Assembly (NCBI GenBank): GCA_964395765.1 | Contig: CAYNCU010000125.1 | Span: forward strand, 1 to 12,745 | Reading direction: 5' to 3' | DNA from: DATDPY01 sp964395765 | Lineage (GTDB): Bacteria; Bacteroidota; Bacteroidia; Cytophagales; Cyclobacteriaceae | Length of the DNA stretch: 12,745 nucleotides | Shown: in pieces, positions 7,446 to 12,745 of the stretch | How the letters are laid out: each line of letters opens with the position of its first letter | How positions within the stretch are numbered: position 1 is the stretch's first letter | The notes under the pieces: generated by a model | Told to the model about the DNA's origin: nothing | The model's input: only the letters and a program-made list of their open reading frames with translations | Databases searched by the model: none | Program-made: the position numbers and the translations under genes

Positions 7446-8639
7446 ATGGACAATGTAATTCGAAAATCCAATATTTTCACGCAGAATCAATCCCTCGCAT
7501 GGGAACGATCATTAGTTACTAAAATTGACTGGAATGACCGATTGATCGGGATTCTTGGGGCCAGGGGGACTGGTAAAACCACTATTCTGCTACAGCGGCT
7601 AAAAAAGACTTATGGAGTATCGAATGAAGCTTTATATGCTTCCCTGGATGATATTTATTTCACTGAAAACAGCCTTATTGAAATGGCTGAGACATTCCGG
7701 AATCAGGGAGGCAAAATCCTTTTTCTGGACGAAGTTCATAAATATCCTACCTGGGCCAGGGAAGTAAAAAACCTGTATGATCTTTACAAAGACCTACGAA
7801 TTGTATTTACCGGATCATCCATCCTTGACCTGTTAAAACAAAATGTGGACCTCAGTCGCCGGGCAGTTCAATATGAATTACCGGGGTTATCCTATCGGGA
7901 ATATTTACAATTTACCGGGTTATATAATATCGAAAGCATTCAATTCAACGATATTATAAATAAGCATATACAGATAGCCTCAGATATAACCCAATCTTTC
8001 CGGCCATTGCAATATTTTCCAGACTATCTCAAACAAGGGTATTATCCTTTCTTTGCCGAAAACCCCAACACCTACCCTATCCGCCTGGAACAAATGGTTA
8101 AAATGGTTATTGAAAGTGATCTTCAGTTCCTGGAAGGATTTGATCCGCACAATACCCGTAAGATTTATCAGTTACTCTACATTTTGGCGGCCAATGTTCC
8201 GTTCAAACCGAATATCACCAAGTTGAGTGAAAAGATCGGTATACACCGGAATACGTTAACACAGTATATTCATTATCTTGAAAAAGCAAGGTTGATCAAT
8301 GCCTTAAGTGCAGCAGGCAAAAGTACAAGCATCCTTCAGAAACCGGATAAAATATTTCTTGAAAATCCGAACCTTCACAATGTACTTTCAGAAAATGCCG
8401 ATAAAGGAAGCCTAAGAGAGGGATTTTTTCTTAACCAGATTCGGAATGCCGGACATAATATTTCATTACCTATCTCAGGAGATTTTATTATCGATGATAC
8501 ATACCCCTTTGAAATTGGCGGTAAAAATAAAACAACTCAGAAGATTTCCGGAATTGAAAATGCTTTTATTGCAGTTGATGATATTGAAATAGGAGTTAAT
8601 AATAAGATATCTCTATGGTTATTTGGATTATTATATTAA
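7446..8639 (+). CDS. AAA-family ATP-binding protein (DUF4143-like orphan ATPase)
   Basis: The 397-residue product has an N-terminal ATPase domain. Walker A is GARGTGKTT (residues 38-46), Walker B is ILFLDEVH (91-98), and VFTGSS (120-125) is a sensor-like strand, followed by LLKQNVDLSRRAVQYELPGL. This arrangement is typical of the AAA/DUF4143 family. Residues about 255-290 (ITKLSEKIGIHRNTLTQYI) form a winged helix-turn-helix. The C-terminus (about 340-397) contains YPFEIGGKNKT, reminiscent of the PD-(D/E)xK-like fold at the end of this family; nuclease activity should not be assumed. The length is normal for the family. These ATPases are common as lone, patchily distributed genes in Bacteroidota and their role is unknown. 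The gene stands alone, its 3' part is AT-rich (18 of 60 G+C at 8521-8580) against about half in maf, and the flanks look accessory, all consistent with transfer. Confidence 0.88.
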   Translation: MDNVIRKSNIFTQNQSLAWERSLVTKIDWNDRLIGILGARGTGKTTILLQRLKKTYGVSNEALYASLDDIYFTENSLIEMAETFRNQGGKILFLDEVHKYPTWAREVKNLYDLYKDLRIVFTGSSILDLLKQNVDLSRRAVQYELPGLSYREYLQFTGLYNIESIQFNDIINKHIQIASDITQSFRPLQYFPDYLKQGYYPFFAENPNTYPIRLEQMVKMVIESDLQFLEGFDPHNTRKIYQLLYILAANVPFKPNITKLSEKIGIHRNTLTQYIHYLEKARLINALSAAGKSTSILQKPDKIFLENPNLHNVLSENADKGSLREGFFLNQIRNAGHNISLPISGDFIIDDTYPFEIGGKNKTTQKISGIENAFIAVDDIEIGVNNKISLWLFGLLY

Positions 8640-8735
8640 TCTTAAAGAAATAATATAAACAATTAGCTGTATGAAAGGCTATAATCTGGCAATGATGGAA
8701 ACATAATTTTAAAATAAAAATTAAGTGAAATTGCC

Positions 8736-8843
8736 ATGAAGCCTAAAATAATTTTTGTCATCTTTTTTTTTAAACTATGTTATCGCGACAATATAAATGA
8801 TAATTGTCAATACAGTAACTGCGTGCAAACTGCGAGCAAATAA
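8736..8843 (+). CDS. Doubtful small ORF, 35 codons
   Basis: From the ATG at 8736 the frame reads MKPKIIFVIFFFKLCYRDNI and then a short polar Cys-containing tail, ending at TAA 8841-8843. The start looks like a signal peptide or membrane helix, but the frame crosses a run of nine T (8763-8771) and its tail is encoded by the tandem 11-bp repeat. That makes it more likely a gene remnant or chance. I see no other gene in 8640-8885. Confidence 0.15.
   Translation: MKPKIIFVIFFFKLCYRDNINDNCQYSNCVQTASK
8819..8840. repeat. Tandem 11-bp repeat near the tRNA fragment
   Basis: CTGCGTGCAAA (8819-8829) is directly followed by CTGCGAGCAAA (8830-8840), with one mismatch. It lies 46 bp from the 3' end of the partial tRNA. 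Short direct repeats beside a tRNA-derived core are what arm-type binding sites of tyrosine integrases look like. That reading is inference; no integrase gene is in the window. Confidence 0.5.
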
Positions 8844-8877
8844 AAAAGCAGTTAACAAATTTTATTGTTAACTGCTT
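8838..8877 (-). terminator. Rho-independent-type terminator after the tRNA fragment and glycosyltransferase gene
   Basis: Arms GCAGTTAACAA (8848-8858) and TTGTTAACTGC (8865-8875) pair perfectly around a 6-base loop; two more A-T pairs extend the stem to 13 bp. On the minus strand the stem is followed by TTTTTTATTT (8838-8847), a good U-tract. It sits 8 bases after the tRNA 3' end, so it probably was the terminator of the original tRNA gene. It now also ends transcription of the family 9 glycosyltransferase. The stem is AT-rich, which weakens it. Confidence 0.7.
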
Positions 8878-8885
8878 GATTTTCA

Positions 8886-8931
8886 GGAGCCACCAGTCGG
8901 ATTCGAACCAACGACCCGCTGATTCAAAATC
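8886..8931 (-). pseudogene. 3' fragment of a tRNA gene (anticodon loop to 3' end), 5' half missing
   Basis: On the minus strand the parts of a tRNA 3' half follow each other with exact lengths: anticodon loop TTTTGAA (8923-8929), stem side TCAGC (8918-8922), 5-base variable loop GGGTC, T-stem GTTGG (8908-8912), T-loop TTCGAAT (8901-8907), T-stem CCGAC (8896-8900), acceptor strand TGGTGGC (8889-8895), T73, then CC. The 5' side of the anticodon stem is CCCGA, which does not pair properly with TCAGC, and no D-arm or 5' acceptor (GCCACCA expected) exists upstream. The glycosyltransferase gene ends there instead. Read literally, the anticodon would be TTG (Gln), but T73 is not usual for Gln and the loop's 5' edge may be foreign, so identity is open. 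Such 46-base tRNA ends are typical attachment-site relics. Confidence 0.8.
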
Positions 8932-8941
8932 GGGATTCAAT

Positions 8942-9979
8942 TTATATAGCCTGCAATTCCCTAACAATTATTTCCCTGATACGTTCGGTCCGGATAACCA
9001 GCGCGCATTTAAAATGCCCTTCCGGGCACTTCGCCCTTCCGTGGATCCCGCAAGGCCGGCACGCGAGCTCACCTTCGTATTCCACGATAAATGATTTTTC
9101 CGACAACGGTCCGTATCCAAAAGCGGGAATGGTAGAACAAAATACGGCACATACGGGGGCGTTCACTGACGAAGCGATGTGCATGGGTGCGGAATCATTG
9201 ACAATATTCATCATGGCATCTTTCATTAATGCTGCGGTATCGAGAATGTCCAATTGCCCGCAAAGATTATGAACCTGATAATTCCTGCAGTTATTCTTAA
9301 TACTCTCCCCCATTTCAAAGTCAGCAGGCGAACCTACAAGGTAAATAAGCAGATCATCGGGCAATGAAGAAATCAACTCAACCCATTTATTGACCGGGAA
9401 TTGTTTGGTAAACCATACGGAAGAAGGAGCAATACAAATAAATGAATTATTTTTTAACGGGTCCACCTTTTCATAATTAGAGGTTGCCGGGTATAATTTA
9501 GGTTTTGCCGCATCCCCGTCGGTCATCCAACTGATCAATTCATGGTTTCGTTCAGTTTCATGTTTCCCATCAAAAGAATGTTTAACTTTTAATGAAAAAA
9601 AACGGGACAAGGGGTTTTTATCAAAGCCTGCTTTTATTGGTGCACCCGACAACAGGGTAATCAGGCCGGTTGTAAAATAGCGTTGAACATTGATCACCAG
9701 ATCATAGTTCCGTTTCCTGATACGGAAGATCAGCTTAACCAGGTTTTTGTACTTACCCGATTTTTTATCAAATACCAGCACCTCTTCAAGGAAGGGATGA
9801 CCGGCGAGGATCTTTTCATTTCCTTTTCTCAATAAAAAATCGATCCCCGACTCAGGGTAATGCTGATGCAACTTTTCAATCAGGGAAGTGGCCAGGATCA
9901 CATCCCCCAGGAAAGCAGTCTGGATAATTAAAATTTTTTTCAGGCTTGGCTGGCCCATAGTGACTAAATCTAAACTCAT
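8942..9979 (-). CDS. Glycosyltransferase family 9, lipopolysaccharide heptosyltransferase II-like
   Basis: The 345-residue cytoplasmic GT-B enzyme resembles WaaF/WaaC, which transfer heptose from ADP-heptose to the LPS inner core; the sugar used here is inferred only. Motifs: KKILIIQTAFLGDVILATSL (residues 14-33, with the conserved Gly-Asp at 25-26, the Asp corresponding to the proposed catalytic base), IAPSSVWFTKQFPVNKW (183-199), NDSAPMHIAS (261-270, donor-binding region) and FGYGPL (287-292). A WaaF-like Cys cluster follows, CRPCGIHGRAKCPEGHFKC (307-325), with Cys at 307, 310, 318 and 325. The ATG at 9977-9979 is preceded by GGAGG (9991-9995) 11 bases upstream, which favours it over Met8. 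The C-terminus appears complete, though the stop lies only 10 bp from the tRNA fragment. The gene is on the same strand as the efflux genes, 177 bp after them, with its own candidate promoter. Confidence 0.9.
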   Translation of the reverse strand: MSLDLVTMGQPSLKKILIIQTAFLGDVILATSLIEKLHQHYPESGIDFLLRKGNEKILAGHPFLEEVLVFDKKSGKYKNLVKLIFRIRKRNYDLVINVQRYFTTGLITLLSGAPIKAGFDKNPLSRFFSLKVKHSFDGKHETERNHELISWMTDGDAAKPKLYPATSNYEKVDPLKNNSFICIAPSSVWFTKQFPVNKWVELISSLPDDLLIYLVGSPADFEMGESIKNNCRNYQVHNLCGQLDILDTAALMKDAMMNIVNDSAPMHIASSVNAPVCAVFCSTIPAFGYGPLSEKSFIVEYEGELACRPCGIHGRAKCPEGHFKCALVIRTERIREIIVRELQAI

Positions 9980-9990
9980 AATTATATTAA

Positions 9991-9995
9991 CCTCC
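9991..9995 (-). promoter_or_regulatory. Ribosome binding site GGAGG of the glycosyltransferase gene
   Basis: GGAGG on the minus strand lies 11 bases before the ATG at 9979. Strong Shine-Dalgarno sequences are uncommon in Bacteroidota, so it is useful for choosing this start over the internal ATG at 9958, from which it would be 32 bases away. Confidence 0.5.
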
Positions 9996-10106
9996 GGATC
10001 AGCTCAAGGCCTTTAATCGATGGTGGAAATCCAGGGAAATTACTAATCCTGCAACTCAATTCCACAAGGATTAAGGAAACGGCTACTTCCGGGGCTTTCG
10101 CTTTTA

Positions 10107-10114
10107 CAAAGGTA
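10107..10114 (-). promoter_or_regulatory. Candidate -7 box of the glycosyltransferase gene
   Basis: On the minus strand TACCTTTG matches TAnnTTTG exactly. The -33 region is poor (CTG with 19-bp spacing). Transcription would start near 10100 and give a leader of about 120 bases. The 177-bp gap 9980-10156 shows no gene and no clear terminator for the efflux genes, so read-through is possible. Confidence 0.35.
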
Positions 10115-10156
10115 AGCAGGAAGGTTAAAAAATCAGTAGAAAGCCTTGAAAATCAA

Positions 10157-11524
10157 TTATTTGGAAGCAGTAGTAGCATTGCCCGGATTTTTATTTCCTT
10201 CTTTATTATTCGTGGCTTTAATAGCTTCGCCTCCCTTTAACCGCTTGGAAACAACGATAAACGGGCCGGAAACCACTTCCTGACCTTCTTTGAGGCCGTC
10301 GGTTATCTCGATGTTATCATAATCGCTGATCCCCGTTTTTACAGGAACTTTTTTGGCCGTTCCGTTATCATTCACGAAGACCACCTCAACATCATTCTTT
10401 GAGGCTACGGAATCCGGGTTGCTGCTTCCCGAATTGCCATTATCCGTGCTGCCCTCAGGGGCCATACTTCGCGTGGTAACGGCCGATAGGGGAACCGCTA
10501 AAACATCATTTTTTACATTCGTTATAATTTCAACACTGGCCGTCATTCCCGGTCTGAACGGATACCGGTTGGTTTTAAGCAGGTCACTGTAAGACTCGGG
10601 AAGTATCCTCACTTTTACCTTAAACTCCGTAACCGCTTCGGGGGTAGCCTTGGTATTGGCCGTGTTGGAAATTTCGGTGACAATGCCTTTGAATTTTTTA
10701 TTCAGGTAACTGTAAGCATCCACGTCGATATCGGCCGTATCATTCATCGCAACCTTAATGATATCATTTTCATTTACGTCAATCTGTACTTCCATTACAT
10801 TCAGGTCGGCAATCCTCAGCATTTCTGTTCCGGTCATCATGGAAGTTCCCACCACTCTTTCTCCCTTTTCAACGCTTAGCTTGGAAACAATACCGTTTAC
10901 AGGGGCATATACATTGGTTTTCCTTAACGTCTCTTCCGCATCCTTAACCGATGCCTGCGTACTTTCTACCGCATACTGAGCACCCAGGATAGTTTCTTTT
11001 GCAGATTTAAGATTACTCTCTGCTACCTTAAAGTTAGCCTCGGCAAGTTGGTAGTCGGCGTCGGATATTACCTTTTCATCTCTTAATTCCTTACTTCGTT
11101 CAAAGGCATATTTCGTCTGTTCATAGGAAGCTTCTGCGCTGGACTGCCGCGCTTTGGCTTCAGCCAGGTTAGCTTTTACCTGGCTTAAAGTTGCCTCCTC
11201 CCTATCGAGTGCGGATCTATAATTGTCAGCACGGATTTTTAATAAAAGCTGCCCGGTGTTAACGGAGTCTCCCTCCTTAACATTCAGCTCGACAATTTCG
11301 CCTGAAACATCGGGGCTTATCTTCACCTCTTTTTCGGGTTGTACATCGCCCGAAGCGCTGACCTTTTCTATAATTTGTGTTTTTTGCGCCTTAGCCAATT
11401 CTACATCAATTGCCTTTTGTTTGCCGATCCAGCCTGCTTTTTTCCCTACTGCTGCAAAAATGATCAGCAGAACTACGACAATGATTAAAATTGTAAGTAA
11501 CCGGTTTGATTTTTTCTTAGCCAT
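10157..11524 (-). CDS. Efflux periplasmic adaptor subunit (MacA/HlyD-like membrane fusion protein)
   Basis: The 455-residue protein bridges an inner-membrane pump and a TolC channel. It has a basic N-terminus and one membrane helix (residues 9-26), with the rest in the periplasm. The first half of the lipoyl/barrel-sandwich domain (about 60-98) includes DVSGEIVELNVKEGDSVNTG. A long alpha-hairpin coiled coil follows (about 103-202), rich in Ala, Glu and Lys. The second lipoyl half is VYAPVNGIVSKLSVEKGERV (205-224), then a beta-barrel (240-340) with the typical PFRPGMTASVEI (322-333). The membrane-proximal domain holds a Gly/Ser/Asn-rich insert (about 354-376). The long hairpin and N-terminal anchor resemble MacA, which works with the ABC transporter MacB, rather than an AcrA-type lipoprotein. 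Its ATG overlaps the stop of the TolC gene by one base (TAATG), so translation is coupled. No pump gene follows; the next gene is a glycosyltransferase. Confidence 0.92.
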   Translation of the reverse strand: MAKKKSNRLLTILIIVVVLLIIFAAVGKKAGWIGKQKAIDVELAKAQKTQIIEKVSASGDVQPEKEVKISPDVSGEIVELNVKEGDSVNTGQLLLKIRADNYRSALDREEATLSQVKANLAEAKARQSSAEASYEQTKYAFERSKELRDEKVISDADYQLAEANFKVAESNLKSAKETILGAQYAVESTQASVKDAEETLRKTNVYAPVNGIVSKLSVEKGERVVGTSMMTGTEMLRIADLNVMEVQIDVNENDIIKVAMNDTADIDVDAYSYLNKKFKGIVTEISNTANTKATPEAVTEFKVKVRILPESYSDLLKTNRYPFRPGMTASVEIITNVKNDVLAVPLSAVTTRSMAPEGSTDNGNSGSSNPDSVASKNDVEVVFVNDNGTAKKVPVKTGISDYDNIEITDGLKEGQEVVSGPFIVVSKRLKGGEAIKATNNKEGNKNPGNATTASK

Positions 11525-12745
11525 TATTTATCAAGAGTAAGTGGTTTACCAATATAAAAATCGAGAACTTTTTGAGTAAAAATAAAATTATATTTTGCCC
11601 GTAACAGGTCGGATCTTGCACGGAATAAATTATTACTGGCGACCTGGTAATCGATATAGCTTTTAGCACCCAGGTCATAACTTTTCTGGGTGGCCCGGAA
11701 CGATTCTTCCAGGGAAGTAACCTGTTTTTGTGAAGCCTGATAAGTCTGGCTTGCCGCCAGGGCATTATTATAAGCCAATTCGATACTCTGTCGTAACTGC
11801 AGCCTTACCTGCTGGGCCTGCAGATCGGCGCGATCAGATTGGATCTTGGCCCGCTGGTAATTTGTCCGGGCCGACAGGCCATTAAAAATCGGGATCGAAA
11901 GAGAAAGACCTATGGACTGGCTCCGGTTATCTTTGAACTGGTCAAAAACCGGGTAATTATCGACATATTTTCCGGCCGGTACCGATTGATCGGTAAATAC
12001 CGGAATTCTAGTCGTATTGTCGAGCGGGTTTATGAAATAACCAATCGGGATCGTCTCCATGGAAGATGCGCCGCTCGGGTCGGCAACAAATCTTTTCCGG
12101 TTGGCTACCGAGGAATAATTGCTGTACATGTTGGCATATAAGGATAAACTCGGCATCATCGTTCCCCTGGCTATTTTAATTCCATATTGTGATGAGAGAA
12201 CACTCATATCGGCACTTTTTACCTGGGGCATAATTTCTTCTGCGGTATTGTAAATACTGTCGGGAGGAATTAATTCCGGGACGATATTGGCGGCGCTTAA
12301 ATTGGGTATTTTCACATCAAAGGGTTGATCCGACGGAAACAGCAATAACTGTTTCAGTTGAAGCCTGGCAAGCCGCAGATCGTTTTCCGAAGAGATCACC
12401 TGTACTTTATTACTTTCCACCTGGGCCAGCAGATCCAGTTCATTACTGTAGGGCAGGGCTCCCGCCTTTACCTGTTTGCTGGTTGTTTCAAGCTGAGTCT
12501 GGGTGGTATTGAGCTGTACTTTTGAATTTTCAAGCAATTCCACGTCGAGGATCACATTCAGGAAATCATTCGTAACTTCCAGCATGATATTGTTCCTTAC
12601 CGACTGCAGGTCATATTGACTTGCCTGAAGGTTTGTCTTGTCCATCTTCAGGGTATACTGTTTCTGCAAGCCTTCGAACAAAGGCAAGCCGGCATTACCC
12701 TGCACGTTCAGCGATTGAATTCGCTGCGTAGCGAACAAGTTGGTA
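11524..12745 (-). CDS. TolC-family outer-membrane efflux protein, 5' end outside the window
   Basis: The frame is open to the right edge; 407 codons are visible, including the stop. The sequence entering the window (TNLFATQRIQSLNVQGNAGL) is internal, so the apparent TTG start at 12738 is not real. Compared with the usual 440-480 residues, the signal peptide and roughly the first hundred residues are missing. Two outer-membrane-efflux repeats are present. The first has long helices (LQSVRNNIMLEVTNDFLNVI, then TQTQLETTSKQVKAGALPYS). The second begins at SIGLSLSIPIFNGLSARTNY and contains QQVRLQLRQSIELAYNNALA and SYDLGAKSYIDYQVASNNLF. This is the TolC pattern of two alpha-hairpins and beta strands that form a trimeric channel through the outer membrane. 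It should dock with the adaptor encoded directly downstream, with which it overlaps by one base. Confidence 0.92.
   Translation of the reverse strand, partial: TNLFATQRIQSLNVQGNAGLPLFEGLQKQYTLKMDKTNLQASQYDLQSVRNNIMLEVTNDFLNVILDVELLENSKVQLNTTQTQLETTSKQVKAGALPYSNELDLLAQVESNKVQVISSENDLRLARLQLKQLLLFPSDQPFDVKIPNLSAANIVPELIPPDSIYNTAEEIMPQVKSADMSVLSSQYGIKIARGTMMPSLSLYANMYSNYSSVANRKRFVADPSGASSMETIPIGYFINPLDNTTRIPVFTDQSVPAGKYVDNYPVFDQFKDNRSQSIGLSLSIPIFNGLSARTNYQRAKIQSDRADLQAQQVRLQLRQSIELAYNNALAASQTYQASQKQVTSLEESFRATQKSYDLGAKSYIDYQVASNNLFRARSDLLRAKYNFIFTQKVLDFYIGKPLTLDK

Noticed and set aside
8886..8934. Complete tRNA gene
   Set aside because: There is no D-arm or 5' acceptor strand, and the 5' side of the anticodon stem (CCCGA) has mismatches with TCAGC.
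8770..8967. 65-codon minus-strand open frame over the tRNA fragment
   Set aside because: It reads through the tRNA 3' half and the terminator hairpin and overlaps the end of the glycosyltransferase gene; such frames are common artefacts of tRNA sequence.
10043..10070. Inverted repeat AATCCT/AGGATT in the leader of the glycosyltransferase gene
   Set aside because: Arms of only 6 bp around a 16-base loop, with no T-tract, are weak enough to be chance.
12736..12738. TTG as the start of the TolC gene
   Set aside because: The frame continues upstream to the window edge and the residues there are internal TolC sequence without a signal peptide, so the gene is cut by the window.

Overview
The window looks like a chromosomal stretch of a Bacteroidota bacterium. 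Four things point there: an OmpA protein with PD40 propeller repeats and a carboxypeptidase-regulatory-like domain; a very long exported TPR-CHAT protein; candidate promoters of the Bacteroidota type (a TAnnTTTG -7 box instead of a sigma70 -10); and a MacA-like adaptor plus TolC pair in the form usual for the phylum. I cannot name the genus.

Layout. Positions 1-6421 hold three minus-strand genes for exported proteins, read right to left: a TPR protein with a C-terminal CHAT caspase-like protease domain (2381-6421), an OmpA-family protein with PD40 repeats (173-2275), and the first 55 codons of a further exported, possibly TPR, protein that starts 5 bp after the OmpA stop (1-167). Divergent from them is maf, a nucleotide pyrophosphatase (6536-7126). 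Positions 7127-8885 are AT-rich and look like accessory DNA: a lipoprotein-like reading frame without a normal start, a probable orphan AAA ATPase of the DUF4143-like kind (7446-8639) whose start codon sits directly behind an inverted repeat, a doubtful small ORF, a tandem 11-bp repeat and a terminator. At 8886-8931 lies the 3' part of a tRNA gene (anticodon loop to discriminator base) with no 5' half, 10 bp from the stop codon of the next gene. From there to the right edge there are again minus-strand housekeeping or envelope genes: a heptosyltransferase-like family 9 glycosyltransferase (8942-9979), an efflux periplasmic adaptor (10157-11524) and a TolC-type outer-membrane protein that runs off the window (11524-12745). 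The last two overlap by one base.

Working picture. Most of the window serves the cell envelope: peptidoglycan anchoring (OmpA), an exported protease or signalling scaffold (TPR-CHAT), LPS or glycan assembly (GT9) and tripartite efflux (adaptor plus TolC). The middle looks like an insertion or rearrangement scar. The AT-rich ATPase region, the tandem repeat and the tRNA 3' fragment together suggest past activity of a tyrosine-recombinase-type element, though no integrase is present. The most interesting coding observation is the export signal on a CHAT protease that keeps its His/Cys dyad and sits next to a peptidoglycan-binding OmpA protein.
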